A stretch of 64,000 nucleotides of DNA from Terriglobia bacterium (GCA_020073485.1 JAIQFB010000017.1:1-64000), one strand, 5' to 3'; counted from the stretch's first letter, positions 24,402-33,546 are shown. Translations and numbers: made by a program. The notes: generated by a model from the sequence alone, not told the origin.

Positions 24402-26276
24402 ATGTCCGTTGTAGACGTACTTCTCGGAAAGCCGCTGGCGACGTCGGACGAGCGCGCCGAGCAGATCGGCGCTGCCGCCGGGATTCCGATCTTCGGCCTG
24501 GATGCGCTCAGTTCCGCCGCATACGGGCCCGAAGCCGCACTGACATTGCTGATTCCGCTGGGCGCAGCGGGGATTTTCTACATCGTGCCCGTCAGCCTCA
24601 GCATCATCGCGCTGCTGACCATTGTTTATTTTTCCTACCGCCAGACCATCGCGGCATATCCCGGCGGGGGCGGCTCCTACACGGTAGCGTCAGAGAATCT
24701 AGGCACGTACACGGGACTGCTCGCCGCCGCGGCCCTCATGATCGATTACATCCTGGTCGCGGCGGTGGGAATTTCCGCCGGAGTGGGCGCGCTGGTTTCC
24801 GCCGTGCCGGAACTTCAGCCGCATACGCTGGCGATGTGCCTGGCAATCCTGGTGGCGGTGACCCTCGTGAATCTGCGCGGCGTGCGCGAAGCGGGCGTGG
24901 CCTTCATGATTCCCACTTACGCGTTTCTGGGCTCGCTGCTGATCGCCATTTTCATTGGAGTCACAAAAACGGTTTTGGCGGCGGGGCATCCGGTGGCCGT
25001 CGCTGCGCCCCCCGCGACGGTGGCGCTGCCGGTGACAGCCACGGTGAGTTTGTGGCTGATCCTGCAGGTGTTTTCCAACGGCTGCACGGCCATGACGGGA
25101 GTCGAAGCCGTCAGCAACGGCGTGCGCGCATTCCGCGAACCGACCGTCCCGAACGCGCAGCGCACGCTGACCGTCATCATCGGCCTCCTCGCGGTTCTCC
25201 TGGCGGGTATCGCCTATCTGGTGCGCGCCTATGGCATCCAAGCCACCGATCCGGGCAAGTCCGGGTACCAAAGCGTGATCTCGCTGCTGGTGGCGGCCGT
25301 GGTGGGACGCGGCGTGTTTTATTATTTCACGATTGGCTCGGTCCTGGTGATTCTGTCGCTCTCGGCGAACACGGCATTCGCCGATTTCCCGCGCCTGTGC
25401 AAGGCGGTTTCGCACGACGGATTTTTGCCGCATTCGTTCGGCTATCGCGGGCGCCGCCTGGTCTACTCCGAGGGAATCATTGTGCTGGCGATTCTAGCGG
25501 GGATTTTGCTGATCACTTTTCAGGGCGTGACCGACCGGTTGATTCCGCTGTTCGCGATTGGCGCGTTTCTGGCGTTCACGCTGTCGCAGGCGGGAATGGT
25601 GGCGCACTGGCGCAGAACGCGCGGGCCGGGCGCGCTGCACAGCATGATCGTGAACGGTCTGGGCGCGGCGGCCACGGGCGTAACGCTGGTGGTCGTGCTG
25701 GTCGCGAAATTCACATCGGGCGCGTGGGTCAGCATGCTGCTGATCGGCGGGATCATGGCCACGATGCTATGGGTGCGTCGCCATTACGGCGAAGTCGCCA
25801 GGGAGACGCAGATTTCCGCCCCGCTCCAGATTGAAAGTCTCGGCCCGCCCATTGTGATTGTGCCCATTCAGGCATGGACCACAATTTCCCAGCGCGCCCT
25901 GCAATTTGCGCTGACGCTTTCGCCGGAAGTTCACGCGCTGCATATCGGCACGGAGGAAGAATCCGGCGACTTGCAGAAGAATTGGCAGCGACTGATCGCC
26001 AAGCCCGTGGAGGATGCCGGCGGCACGGCGCCGAATCTGGTGACGCTGCCCTCACCGTACCGGTTTGTCATCAAGCCGATCCTGGAATACGTGCTGGAAA
26101 TGGAAACGCGGAACCCGGCGAGGCAAATTGCGGTGGTTGTGCCGGAACTGGTCGAGCGGCACTGGTATCACTACCCCTTGCACAACCAGCGCGCGGAAGT
26201 GCTGAAGGCGCTGTTGCTGATCCGAGGCAGCCGTAACATCGTGCTCATCAATGTGCCGTGGTATATCGAAGCGTGA
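24402..26276 (+). CDS. APC superfamily permease, KimA/YdaO-like
   Basis: 624 residues. Twelve hydrophobic segments fill residues 30-470, beginning with the signature FGLDALSSAAYGPEAALTLL shared with the KimA potassium importers. AYPGGGGSYTVASENLG and TGVEAVSNGVRAF are the other family blocks. A soluble C-terminal domain of about 150 residues follows (VIVPIQAWTTISQRALQFAL). High-affinity potassium uptake is the best guess by family, and amino-acid transport is the alternative. GGAGG lies just upstream of this ATG. Another ATG four bases earlier is out of frame. Confidence 0.8.
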   Translation: MSVVDVLLGKPLATSDERAEQIGAAAGIPIFGLDALSSAAYGPEAALTLLIPLGAAGIFYIVPVSLSIIALLTIVYFSYRQTIAAYPGGGGSYTVASENLGTYTGLLAAAALMIDYILVAAVGISAGVGALVSAVPELQPHTLAMCLAILVAVTLVNLRGVREAGVAFMIPTYAFLGSLLIAIFIGVTKTVLAAGHPVAVAAPPATVALPVTATVSLWLILQVFSNGCTAMTGVEAVSNGVRAFREPTVPNAQRTLTVIIGLLAVLLAGIAYLVRAYGIQATDPGKSGYQSVISLLVAAVVGRGVFYYFTIGSVLVILSLSANTAFADFPRLCKAVSHDGFLPHSFGYRGRRLVYSEGIIVLAILAGILLITFQGVTDRLIPLFAIGAFLAFTLSQAGMVAHWRRTRGPGALHSMIVNGLGAAATGVTLVVVLVAKFTSGAWVSMLLIGGIMATMLWVRRHYGEVARETQISAPLQIESLGPPIVIVPIQAWTTISQRALQFALTLSPEVHALHIGTEEESGDLQKNWQRLIAKPVEDAGGTAPNLVTLPSPYRFVIKPILEYVLEMETRNPARQIAVVVPELVERHWYHYPLHNQRAEVLKALLLIRGSRNIVLINVPWYIEA

Positions 26277-26309
26277 AATCGCCACACAAGCGGAGGCCGG
26301 CGAAGCCTC

Positions 26310-26933
26310 TTACGACTTCGCCCGAGCTTTCAGCCGCACATGCAAGCCTTCCAGCGAAACGATATACTCGACTTCGCCCGCGCTGGTTTGCTTCTTGATT
26401 TGATCGGTCTTCTTGCGCACAAACTCCTGAAACGCTTCCCTGGACAGCGCATCCGCCTTTTCGCCGGTTTTTTCCTTTGCAGCGCGGAAGGCCTCGAACA
26501 GTTCCTCGACCTTCTTCAGTTCCTGGTCGGGATCCTTGCAGGATACGGTGAACGGGAACTGCGTTGCGGCGCGCGATTTTGTGGCGGCCGCCTGCTGGGC
26601 GGCCCGCTGTTTTTCGATTTCGCGGGCGGCCGCGCCAAAATGCCGCTGCACGGTGCCTTCCTCTTTTTGCTTCATGCGCTTGCGGAAAATATCGCGGAAC
26701 TTCGAGTACATCTGCACCAGGTTGCCGTAGCGGAATCGCTGGCCGTAGTTCATATCCGCGCCCCGATCGCTGTAGCGCTTCACCAGAGTTTCGAGGCGCC
26801 ATTCGATTTCCGTGGGGGGCTTCTTCTTGCCTCCGCCAAAGTACTGTTCGTATTCGATTTTCAGCTGGCGGATATCTCGCTCGAACATCCCGAGGTCGGC
26901 GTCGATATCGGAATTGGTGGGTTTGGGCGGCAT
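26310..26933 (-). CDS. Conserved coiled-coil protein, MXAN_5187 C-terminal-like
   Basis: 207 residues, charged and mostly helical with no signal peptide or membrane segment. Two parts can be seen. Residues 1-95 (MFERDIRQLKIEYEQYFGGG, then RLETLVKRYSDRGADMNYGQRFRYGNLVQMYSKF) form a conserved block resembling the C-terminal domain of myxobacterial MXAN_5187. Residues 100-207 include an Ala/Gln/Lys-rich linker and an EELFEAFRAAKEKTGE helix. It is probably cytoplasmic and its function is unknown. It is convergent with the permease gene, 33 bp apart. Confidence 0.7.
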   Translation of the reverse strand: MPPKPTNSDIDADLGMFERDIRQLKIEYEQYFGGGKKKPPTEIEWRLETLVKRYSDRGADMNYGQRFRYGNLVQMYSKFRDIFRKRMKQKEEGTVQRHFGAAAREIEKQRAAQQAAATKSRAATQFPFTVSCKDPDQELKKVEELFEAFRAAKEKTGEKADALSREAFQEFVRKKTDQIKKQTSAGEVEYIVSLEGLHVRLKARAKS

Positions 26934-27071
26934 GCTTCTGAAGTCTTCCCGATGCTAAAGGGCGAAGAGGGTGGGGTCAACGCGCAAGGCATGTCCCGTT
27001 ACGGAACAGGCAACTCCGATGCGTCGGCCTGAGTTGCCTGCCTGTGCGTCCTATGTTCCAATGCGTTTTCG

Positions 27072-28061
27072 ATGCTTGCCGCGATCACACGCCGGAGCCA
27101 GATTGTGGCGGTGCAAATAGCCGTGCCGCGATTGCGGAGCGGGTGGGCGCTCGTGCGTGTGCACCTCGCGGGAATCTGCAATACCGACGTCGAAATCCTG
27201 CGCGGATATCACAATTTTCATGGGACGCTCGGGCACGAATACGTGGGCGAAGTGGTGCGCGTCGCGAATTCCAAAGACCGCGGTTGGATCGGGCGGCGCG
27301 TCGTGGGAGAGATCAATCTGGCGTGCGCGGGGCTTGGGTTCTCTGCGCGTTGCAGCTATTGCCTTCGCGGAATTCCGACGCATTGCGCGCGGCGGCGCGT
27401 GCTGGGGATTATCGGCCATGACGGCGCCTTTGCCGAATTTTTGGCGCTGCCCATCCTGAATCTGCATCGCGTCCCGGACGGTGTCCCCGACGAAGCGGCC
27501 GTATTCACCGAACCGGTTGCCGCAGCGTGCGAAATCCTCGAGCAAGTGGAGGTGCGCGGGCATCGCGAGGCGTGCGTGATCGGCGACGGCAAGCTGGCGC
27601 AACTGATTGCGCGCGTGCTGCAAGCATCCGGGCCGCGCGTATTGATGATCGGCAAACACGAGAAGAAACTCCGCCTGGCGCGCCTGGCCGGCATCACGAC
27701 CGCGAAGCTGGCTTCTGCACGGGCGCGCCGCGCCGATGCATTTTCTTTGACCATCGAGGCGACCGGTTCGCCTTCGGGACTCGCGCTGGCGCAGCAGATC
27801 ACGCGGCCGCGCGGCACGCTGGTGCTGAAGTCGACATTTCACGGGGCCGCGAACGTCGAAACCTGGCCGATCGTGGTGAAGGAACTGACGGTCATCGGCT
27901 CGCGCTGCGGCCCTTTTGCGCCCGCTCTGGCGCTGCTCGCCTCGGGGCGCATTGATCCGCGTCCGCTGATTTCCCGCGTTTTTCCCTTGCGGCAAGCCGC
28001 GGAGGCAATCCGCCACGCGCAGCGCCCGGGCGTTATGAAGGTGCTGCTGCGGCCGGAGTGA
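27072..28061 (+). CDS. Zinc-type medium-chain dehydrogenase/reductase
   Basis: 329 residues. The catalytic domain has the zinc Cys in LAGICNTDVEILRGYHNFHG, then GHEYVGEV, and a structural-zinc remnant (ARCSYCLRGIPTHCARR). PVAAACEILE and the nucleotide fold VIGDGKLAQLIARVLQASG follow. In the latter the usual GxGxxG is GDGKLA. The family is alcohol/polyol dehydrogenases and the substrate is unknown. The first 20 residues (MLAAITRRSQIVAVQ) do not resemble the family opening as well as the rest, so the true start or a small frameshift upstream is uncertain. Confidence 0.75.
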   Translation: MLAAITRRSQIVAVQIAVPRLRSGWALVRVHLAGICNTDVEILRGYHNFHGTLGHEYVGEVVRVANSKDRGWIGRRVVGEINLACAGLGFSARCSYCLRGIPTHCARRRVLGIIGHDGAFAEFLALPILNLHRVPDGVPDEAAVFTEPVAAACEILEQVEVRGHREACVIGDGKLAQLIARVLQASGPRVLMIGKHEKKLRLARLAGITTAKLASARARRADAFSLTIEATGSPSGLALAQQITRPRGTLVLKSTFHGAANVETWPIVVKELTVIGSRCGPFAPALALLASGRIDPRPLISRVFPLRQAAEAIRHAQRPGVMKVLLRPE

Positions 28062-28093
28062 AACGGGATTTTGGAGAACCGTAAGGAGGGGCG

Positions 28094-28546
28094 ATGAATG
28101 AACTGAGTGAAAAGCTGACGCGAGTGGTGGATGCGGCGCAAATCGTGCTGCGACAGGTGACCGAACCGGAGAGCCTCAAGCCTGTTTTATCGGGCGGTTG
28201 GTCCCGCAAGCAGGTGCTGGGACACCTCATCGATTCCGCTTCCAACAATCATCAGCGATTTGTGCGCGCATCGTTGCAGGCTTCGCTCGAGTTGCCCGGA
28301 TACGATCAGGACGGCTGTGTGCGCGTGCAAGCGGTGCAGGAGGCTCCCTGGCCTCTGCTGGTCGCGCTGTGGGGAGAATACAACCGCTATCTGGCTCACG
28401 TCATCGCGCACCTGCCCGCCGCCAAACTGGAAACCATTTGCCGCATCGGAGCGAATGAGCCGGTGACGCTGCGTTTCCTGGCGGAAGATTATCTGGAACA
28501 CCTGCTGCATCATCTCCGCCAAATTGGAGCTGCGGAGCCTGCTTGA
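28094..28546 (+). CDS. DinB-like family protein
   Basis: 150 residues forming the four-helix DinB/YfiT-type bundle. GGWSRKQVLGHLIDSASNNHQRFVRA contains the first metal-ligand His, and DYLEHLLHHLRQIG the C-terminal His pair. Members are predicted metal-dependent thiol transferases or related enzymes. The start has GGAGG about eight bases upstream. It follows the dehydrogenase by 32 bp and may be in the same transcript. Confidence 0.85.
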   Translation: MNELSEKLTRVVDAAQIVLRQVTEPESLKPVLSGGWSRKQVLGHLIDSASNNHQRFVRASLQASLELPGYDQDGCVRVQAVQEAPWPLLVALWGEYNRYLAHVIAHLPAAKLETICRIGANEPVTLRFLAEDYLEHLLHHLRQIGAAEPA

Positions 28547-28565
28547 GAATTTCAATTCCGATACG

Positions 28566-28630
28566 CCAGCGGCAAAAGCCGCATTGCGTCGTACGCATTA
28601 CGGCGCGGCTGAAGCCGTGCCCTACAAACA
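28566..28630. repeat. Hairpin repeat, family C variant, copy 5
   Basis: AGCGGCAAAAGCCGC and GGCGCGGCTGAAGCCGTGCC then CTACAAA, the GGCTGAAGCC type. It lies in the 226-bp gap between the DinB-like and SnoaL-like genes. Confidence 0.5.
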
Positions 28631-28772
28631 TTTGCCGCACCTTACACAGACCATTCAGCAGCGCGAACAGAGTGATGTACACTCATCGGTCAGGGAAGCC
28701 TGAACCATAGGCCCTGCGTTGCATTGTCGGTTCCGGGGCCAGGCAATCGAAATCCAATCGAGAGGTTGTGTC

Positions 28773-29246
28773 ATGAAGATTATGCAGATCGCGGCTCTGG
28801 CAGCATGCCTGGCGATGCCTTCGCTGGCTCGCGCCCAGGCGCCGGATGCGAAGAACAGCAAGGCCGCTCAGGAAATTATCGAATTCCGGAACAAATATAT
28901 CGCGGCGGAAGAAAATCGCGACGGCGCGTACATGGAGAAAATCTTCGCGGACGATTTCTACGCGTTGAATCCGCAGGGGCAGCTGCTCGATAAGGCCCAC
29001 CAGATCGCGAACCTGCTGAGGCCCGAGCGCACGCTGAAGCTGAGCCCTCCCACCGAGGTCTCGGTACATTTCCACGGCGACACGGCCATCATGTGGGAGC
29101 GTGTGACCGTGACGGGAACCGACAAAGGCAAACCCTTTGGCGGGGATTTCCGGTTCAGCCGCGTCTTCGTGAAGGACCATGGACAGTGGAAGGTAGTGCT
29201 GGCGCAGGGCGCTCCCGTTACGGCTGCGCAGGCGGAAGCGAAGTAG
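28773..29246 (+). CDS. Secreted SnoaL-like / DUF4440 protein
   Basis: 157 residues. The signal peptide MKIMQIAALAACLAMPSLARAQA ends at residue 23. The mature part is one NTF2-like cone: IIEFRNKYIAAEENRDGAYMEKIFADDFYALNPQGQLLDK, then SVHFHGDTAIMWERVTVTG and FSRVFVKDHGQWKVVLAQGAPV. Such proteins are exported binding or isomerase-like folds with unknown ligands. I chose the ATG at 28773 because the signal peptide starts there. Confidence 0.85.
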   Translation: MKIMQIAALAACLAMPSLARAQAPDAKNSKAAQEIIEFRNKYIAAEENRDGAYMEKIFADDFYALNPQGQLLDKAHQIANLLRPERTLKLSPPTEVSVHFHGDTAIMWERVTVTGTDKGKPFGGDFRFSRVFVKDHGQWKVVLAQGAPVTAAQAEAK

Positions 29247-29250
29247 GGCC

Positions 29251-29288
29251 GGTGAAGCGGCGCAAACCTTAGTCTGCGCCGCTTCACC
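29251..29288. terminator. Bidirectional terminator-like hairpin between convergent genes
   Basis: A perfect 14-bp stem: GGTGAAGCGGCGCA (29251-29264) with TGCGCCGCTTCACC (29275-29288), 10-base loop. It sits immediately after the plus-strand stop (29246) and before the minus-strand stop (29300). No T-run follows on either side, so the mode of termination is uncertain. Confidence 0.55.
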
Positions 29289-29299
29289 GCCGCCGATCC

Positions 29300-29563
29300 T
29301 TAGCCGATCACGCGGGCGATCTGTTCATCATTGATGACCGGAGTCACCTCGAACGTCAAAAGGTCGGTCCAATCCTGGAGCCACTTCGCGATGGCCAAGG
29401 CATCGGAGGATTCGGCTAGCACGAATCCTTTCTGTCCTTGCGCGCAGTGCCAGCGCGCGATCATGGTCACGCCGGCCGGAGGAAGTCCTCCCGTGCTCTT
29501 TAGCCGCTGCTGCGCGGTATTTCGGTTCTCCGGTGTTAACTTGTACGTGATGTGGAAAGTCAT
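29300..29563 (-). CDS. DUF3303-like small protein
   Basis: 87 residues, one small alpha/beta domain: MTFHITYKLTPENRNTAQQR ... ARWHCAQGQKGFVLAESSDALAIAKWLQDWTDLLTFEVTPVINDEQ. The layout matches the DUF3303 ferredoxin-like family. It has no signal peptide or membrane part. The start at 29563 follows AAAGGA. The frame continues 15 codons upstream without similarity. Confidence 0.7.
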   Translation of the reverse strand: MTFHITYKLTPENRNTAQQRLKSTGGLPPAGVTMIARWHCAQGQKGFVLAESSDALAIAKWLQDWTDLLTFEVTPVINDEQIARVIG

Positions 29564-29711
29564 CTGGCGCGTCCTTTCTGTTTTGTGAAATGAGTTTTGT
29601 GCCGCCAAGCATGCAACCGAACTTCAACGGGGTATGGAAGTTGAGCCTGGGCGAGAGCAATTTCGGATTTCTCCCGCCGCCGCGCTAAGAAATAAGAGCA
29701 ATTCTCCAGTG

Positions 29712-30308
29712 CTATTGCGGTTTGTGGAAGAGCCCCATGTACACGGCCTTGGCAAGGATGTGCCCCTGAATCGCTTTCATGACGGCGGTGCGCGTCTCGA
29801 ACGCGTCAGTACCAGGCTGGACATCGACCTTGGTGTCCAGTGCAAGAAGTTCAAACGTGTAGTGGTGCTTCGGGCCGGCAGCCGGAGCGCCGGGGCCGCG
29901 ATACACCTGCCCGCTCGCGCTCAGTTGAAAGGCGCCGTTCGCCATCTGCGCGCCCGACGGGATTCCTTCCGGAAGGCCGGTGGCGGTGCCGGGAATATTC
30001 CAGACCAGCCAGTGGAGTTGATCGTCCGAAGTGTGATTGCGGCTGACTTCCATGTCATGCATGTGCAGCAGGAATGTCACCGTGCCGGCGGGAGGGTTGG
30101 CCCAGGTGATCGCGGGTGACGTCTGGTTGCCGGCCTGCGTGTATTTCGCGGGAATATCGGAACCATCGGCGAAACCTGCGATGGTCATCGTCATCATGGA
30201 GATTGGCGCGGCGGCAGGGGCAGCTTGCGCTCCCGCGGATTGAGCCGCAAGCGTTACGGCCAGCACGAACATCAGCGAGAAAACCGAAATCATTCGGTGA
30301 AATTTCAT
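29712..30308 (-). CDS. Secreted PEBP-like (YbhB/YbcL) protein
   Basis: 198 residues. A signal peptide (MKFHRMISVFSLMFVLAVTLAAQ...SAGA) leads into a phosphatidylethanolamine-binding fold: FADGSDIPAKYTQAGNQTSPAITW, TFLLHMHDMEV, DQLHWLVWNIPG and the conserved end YRGPGAPAAGPKHHYTFELLALD. The ligand pocket residues Asp and His (DQLHW, PKHHY) are present. Bacterial members are of unknown role. Confidence 0.88.
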   Translation of the reverse strand: MKFHRMISVFSLMFVLAVTLAAQSAGAQAAPAAAPISMMTMTIAGFADGSDIPAKYTQAGNQTSPAITWANPPAGTVTFLLHMHDMEVSRNHTSDDQLHWLVWNIPGTATGLPEGIPSGAQMANGAFQLSASGQVYRGPGAPAAGPKHHYTFELLALDTKVDVQPGTDAFETRTAVMKAIQGHILAKAVYMGLFHKPQ

Positions 30309-30398
30309 TTGCGTTTCCCTCCATGAATTTGTTGCGGGTTGCGAGCATACAATTCCAAACGGCGTTTTACAATCGCGCGAATTTGCGGCGACGAAGAG

Positions 30399-31097
30399 CT
30401 AAGCGGGCGCCGCAATTTTGGTTTTCGCGGCGCTCGCCCGGTTGCGGAGAAGGTCTTGCACCTGCAGGATGACGTCCCCGACGAATATGGAGCAAACCGT
30501 GCACGACCACACAATCGTTTCGTTGACGTGCGAGCCGAGGTTTTCCCAGCCCGTAACCCCGCCGATCACGCGAACCGCGAGGAAAATCAACGGCCCGGTG
30601 CAATAGCTGCGCGTCATCCATTGACGATGCGCCTGGACGTTTCCCCGGAGAATGAGAGCCAGGGCGATCGCCGTGGTGGCGAACCACAGACCTCCCTGGA
30701 ATGCAGTTTCAATCGTAAAGGACCGGGCATCACCCAGGGACTCATTATAATGTTCGATGATGACGCCCATCGGAGCGGCAATGAAAGTGCCCACGATATA
30801 AATATATCCGACCACATGGTGAAGCCCCGTGAACCGCTTGCGCAGGCGATCGGAAAACTGCATCGGCCCGAGCAGCAGAGCGCAGGCGCCCGCGAGACCA
30901 TGCGGCAGCAGCCACCACCGAAACGTCTGGATGTGCCGCCACTCCGCGTCGGTCTTATCGATCAGGAAGTATTCGTCGTGCCGGAGGACGTACGCGAGCA
31001 TCAGGCCCATGAATGCAAACAGCAGGTACTTTGGGCGCAGCCACGAGCGGCGCCGCGGTGGATTTGTCCCTAAGGACTGTTGGGCCGATGCGCTCAT
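30399..31097 (-). CDS. DUF2306 family membrane protein
   Basis: 232 residues with six or so hydrophobic helices. Family features are the paired histidines (LLPHGLAGACALLLGPMQF, then RFTGLHHVVGYIYIVGTF and AHRQWMTRSY). Conserved His residues in helices suggest metal or heme binding, but this is inference. The start at 31097 removes 48 upstream codons that do not look like protein. Confidence 0.75.
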   Translation of the reverse strand: MSASAQQSLGTNPPRRRSWLRPKYLLFAFMGLMLAYVLRHDEYFLIDKTDAEWRHIQTFRWWLLPHGLAGACALLLGPMQFSDRLRKRFTGLHHVVGYIYIVGTFIAAPMGVIIEHYNESLGDARSFTIETAFQGGLWFATTAIALALILRGNVQAHRQWMTRSYCTGPLIFLAVRVIGGVTGWENLGSHVNETIVWSCTVCSIFVGDVILQVQDLLRNRASAAKTKIAAPA

Positions 31098-31236
31098 CGG
31101 TTTTCTCCGATCCTCAACGGGATAGCCGACTCCCGCCTGTGCGCGCATCTTAGGACGTATCTTGTCACGGATGCAATGCGTTTGCCGGAGGACCGGGGCC
31201 TGGCCCCGCCGCATCAGAGACCTACAAATAAACGTT

Positions 31237-31335
31237 GTCATTCCGAGGCATGCAGTTTGCCGAGGAATCTCTCATTCTTTTAACTCTAAACCGAAGAGAG
31301 ATTCCTCGGGCCACAAACCGGCCCTCGGAATGACG
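31237..31335. repeat. Long hairpin repeat, family B, copy 3
   Basis: GTCATTCCGAGGCATGCAGT then GCCGAGGAATCTCTC, mirrored by GAGAGATTCCTCGGGCC and CCCTCGGAATGACGC. It nearly equals copy 1 (4757), which shows the same GGCATGC insert. Confidence 0.65.
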
Positions 31336-31386
31336 CGATAGAAAACTTTTTAGACGACGTAGGTCAGGCCCGCGCGAGCGTTTCAC

Positions 31387-32589
31387 TCAGTGCACGTTCT
31401 TATCAATCCAGCTTTGCAGGAATTTTGAGATGGCCGCGCTGTTCTTTTCCGCCATCATAATGTGGCCGTTGCCGCGCAAGCCTACATCTTCCAGGTTCAC
31501 GTACGTGGTCTTCACGCCCGCCTGATTGAGCCACTTCGCGATGCAGTGCGAGTACGGGCGGTGATAGCTCGCCTCGCCGGAAACGTCCAGGACCGGGATT
31601 CCCACCAGGTTAATGAGTTTGCGCGCGGGCTCCTTCTGCACCCAGCACGGGATCAGGTCGGGCCCATCCGCCTTGTCCTGGCGAACGGTCTGCAATTCGG
31701 ACGCTTGCTTGATCGGCGGATCGTAGTGAACGGGAAGATTCGTCAGGCCCCACAGGCGTCCCGGCCCGGTTTGCCCTCTCTCCGCATTTTCGATGGGCGG
31801 GGCGACAGGTTCGGCGGCGACAATTCCCTTGATGAGTTTCGGCCGGGCGTCGGCGAGTTCCCACCCGGAAGTAGACACGCCCGAATGCAGAAGCAGGATC
31901 ACCGGCTGGCCGATTGCATCCAGCAGCGAAATCAGGGCGTCAGTGGTGTATTTCTCCACGTTGCCGCCCAGTACGACCGGGAGTTCGGTCTTGGCAAAGG
32001 CATCGAAGATCGGGTCGCCCATTTTTCCTTTTTTCGGACCATCACCCGGCCATTGCGTTTGCTTCGTGTGTTGCGGCCAGGTGCTCTGCAGGGTCGAGGG
32101 CGGGCGGCCTCCCGACCAGACCTCCTCCATCAAGGGCGAAGTTCGAGGGGCGGACAACTTTCCGTCCGCGTCCGAGTTTGGCAAATACAGCGAACGCCCG
32201 CGGCCCGGATAATCCATTACGTACACGGTGTAGCCCGCATTCAGAAAATCATAGGCCCAGCCCGGCCGCCCGTCCGGAGTTTGCAGCACGGTCACGGCGG
32301 TTTGACCGGCGCCTCCAGTAATGAACACGACCGGATAGGGATGCCGGATCTTTTTGGGGACCATCACTTCAACATACATGGCTCCGAACAGGATCTCCTG
32401 GCCCGGCGCTCCCTCGTAATGGCCGCCGACGTAGAAATGGCCTTCGCGGCCGATGTTGTCCGTGGGAAAAGTGGGGATCGACGCGGGTGGAGCGCCCTTG
32501 GCGGCATCCTGGGCGTTCGCCGCGAACCAGCCGCTTACTAAAAGTGCAGCCAGCGCAGGAAGTATCGCGGTCCGAATTCTTAAGTTCAT
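31387..32589 (-). CDS. Secreted alpha/beta hydrolase
   Basis: 400 residues. A signal peptide (MNLRIRTAILPALAALLVSGWFAANAQ) precedes an alpha/beta hydrolase fold: YPVVFITGGAGQTAVTVLQTPDGRPGWAYDFLNAGYTVYVMDYPGRGRS, the nucleophile region VILLLHSGVSTSGWELADARP, VLDVSGEASYH and the terminal His in LRGNGHIMMAEKNS. The nucleophile elbow deviates from G-x-S-x-G, since the Ser after His is flanked by Leu-His and Gly-Val. It is an exported esterase-like enzyme of unknown substrate. Confidence 0.8.
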   Translation of the reverse strand: MNLRIRTAILPALAALLVSGWFAANAQDAAKGAPPASIPTFPTDNIGREGHFYVGGHYEGAPGQEILFGAMYVEVMVPKKIRHPYPVVFITGGAGQTAVTVLQTPDGRPGWAYDFLNAGYTVYVMDYPGRGRSLYLPNSDADGKLSAPRTSPLMEEVWSGGRPPSTLQSTWPQHTKQTQWPGDGPKKGKMGDPIFDAFAKTELPVVLGGNVEKYTTDALISLLDAIGQPVILLLHSGVSTSGWELADARPKLIKGIVAAEPVAPPIENAERGQTGPGRLWGLTNLPVHYDPPIKQASELQTVRQDKADGPDLIPCWVQKEPARKLINLVGIPVLDVSGEASYHRPYSHCIAKWLNQAGVKTTYVNLEDVGLRGNGHIMMAEKNSAAISKFLQSWIDKNVH

Positions 32590-32917
32590 GAAATTTCTCT
32601 CTTTCTATTCTTCCCGGGATTTGCCATGGAGATGTTGCGTTAATTTTGGCTTTGAGAGTAATACAATTCGACGTCCTAAGTTGTAAAGCATTTGCGTCCG
32701 GCTGTCATTTGGTTTTCGCGGGGATTGAAAATTCTAGTGCCTCTGTTCCAGACAACTCGGGGGAAACGCAATCATCGGAATGGGACTCGACGCTAATCCA
32801 GGATCAAGCCCACATTCCGACTGGAGGCCTTCTCAGGAAATGGCGCAACATTGCGATGCCGCTTCTGCCCCATCTCGGTCCGTATAAATTTCTATCAAGC
32901 GGCTGCCCGCAACCTGG
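32590..32917. other. Intergenic stretch with a diverged family A repeat
   Basis: A 328-bp gap without a convincing gene. It has lower GC than its neighbours and carries at 32780-32850 the frame CGGAATGGGACTCG...CCCACATTCCGACTGG then CTTCTCAGGAAATGG, a diverged copy of the inverted-pair repeat otherwise confined to 200-2950. Confidence 0.4.
32780..32850 (+). repeat. REP-like repeat, family A, diverged copy 7
   Basis: It shares CCCACATTCCGA, TTCTCAGGA and TGGCGCAA with the family and the upstream mirror CGGAATGGGA. The inner stem is different from the copies at the left end. Confidence 0.45.
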
Positions 32918-33265
32918 CTAAGCTCTCCGGTTGCCAATCAGCGCAGAGACAAGGAGCGCGACGCCCGCCCCAATACACAAGATAGGTATCAGGCCGACAC
33001 GAACACTAAGCATTTCCCAGACGCCACCTACAACAAAGAGCGCTCCGACCAGGACCCAGAATGCCTCAAATCGCAGGGTCATATACCTCCGAGCCATTTG
33101 CCCACCGAGTATGAGAATGCCAACGCCGAGGAGACCCACGCCCCAACTAAGATTCGCAAGCAATGCGATCCCTATCCAAATGAAGAACAGGCCCCATCCG
33201 ATTGCGTTCAGTTTCTGCACTGCGACTTGTTTGTCTGCCACCGTTCCAACAGCATGGTTTGCCAT
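32918..33265 (-). CDS. Small hypothetical membrane protein
   Basis: 115 residues with four hydrophobic helices: IGWGLFFIWIGIALLANLSW, GVGLLGVGILILGGQ, FEAFWVLVGALFVVGGVWEM and VGLIPILCIGAGVALLVSALIG. The ATG at 33265 follows GAGGTGG, better than the GTG three codons upstream. The layout resembles DUF5668 or LiaF-type small membrane domains, but the family is not certain. A perfect CRP/FNR-type palindrome lies 59 bp upstream. Confidence 0.65.
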   Translation of the reverse strand: MANHAVGTVADKQVAVQKLNAIGWGLFFIWIGIALLANLSWGVGLLGVGILILGGQMARRYMTLRFEAFWVLVGALFVVGGVWEMLSVRVGLIPILCIGAGVALLVSALIGNRRA

Positions 33266-33323
33266 GGCTACCACCTCATAGATATCTCCGGCACGCAGTC
33301 TACAAGCGCCTAACGTCGAGAAC

Positions 33324-33339
33324 TGTGATACGAGTCACA
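33324..33339. promoter_or_regulatory. CRP/FNR-type operator
   Basis: TGTGA-TACGAG-TCACA is a perfect match to the CRP consensus TGTGA-N6-TCACA. It is centred about 67 bp upstream of the ATG of the minus-strand membrane protein, a position typical of class I or II activation. It is also 208 bp upstream of ubiX on the other strand. Confidence 0.5.
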
Positions 33340-33546
33340 CATTGCGGTGTCGCATCTTTTTCGACCCTCCTGCGATCACATCCTAATTGGATGGCCCAGT
33401 TCGCCGGAATTAACGGCAAACAAGAGAGCAGCCACACGCATGAGTCCCGATAAGCGGTGGTATCGGTTAAACACTCAGAGTCGTCCTGTCCCTTTTCTTG
33501 ACATTCCTCCGAACGGCACCCTAGACTGAAATTCATCGCGCAAACC

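Noticed and set aside
24398-25834. Long overlapping frame (arginine-rich) in the permease gene and many similar long frames opposite other genes
   Set aside because: High GC leaves long shadow frames. They are Arg/Ala/Gly-rich, lack family motifs and lie wholly over genes with clear function.
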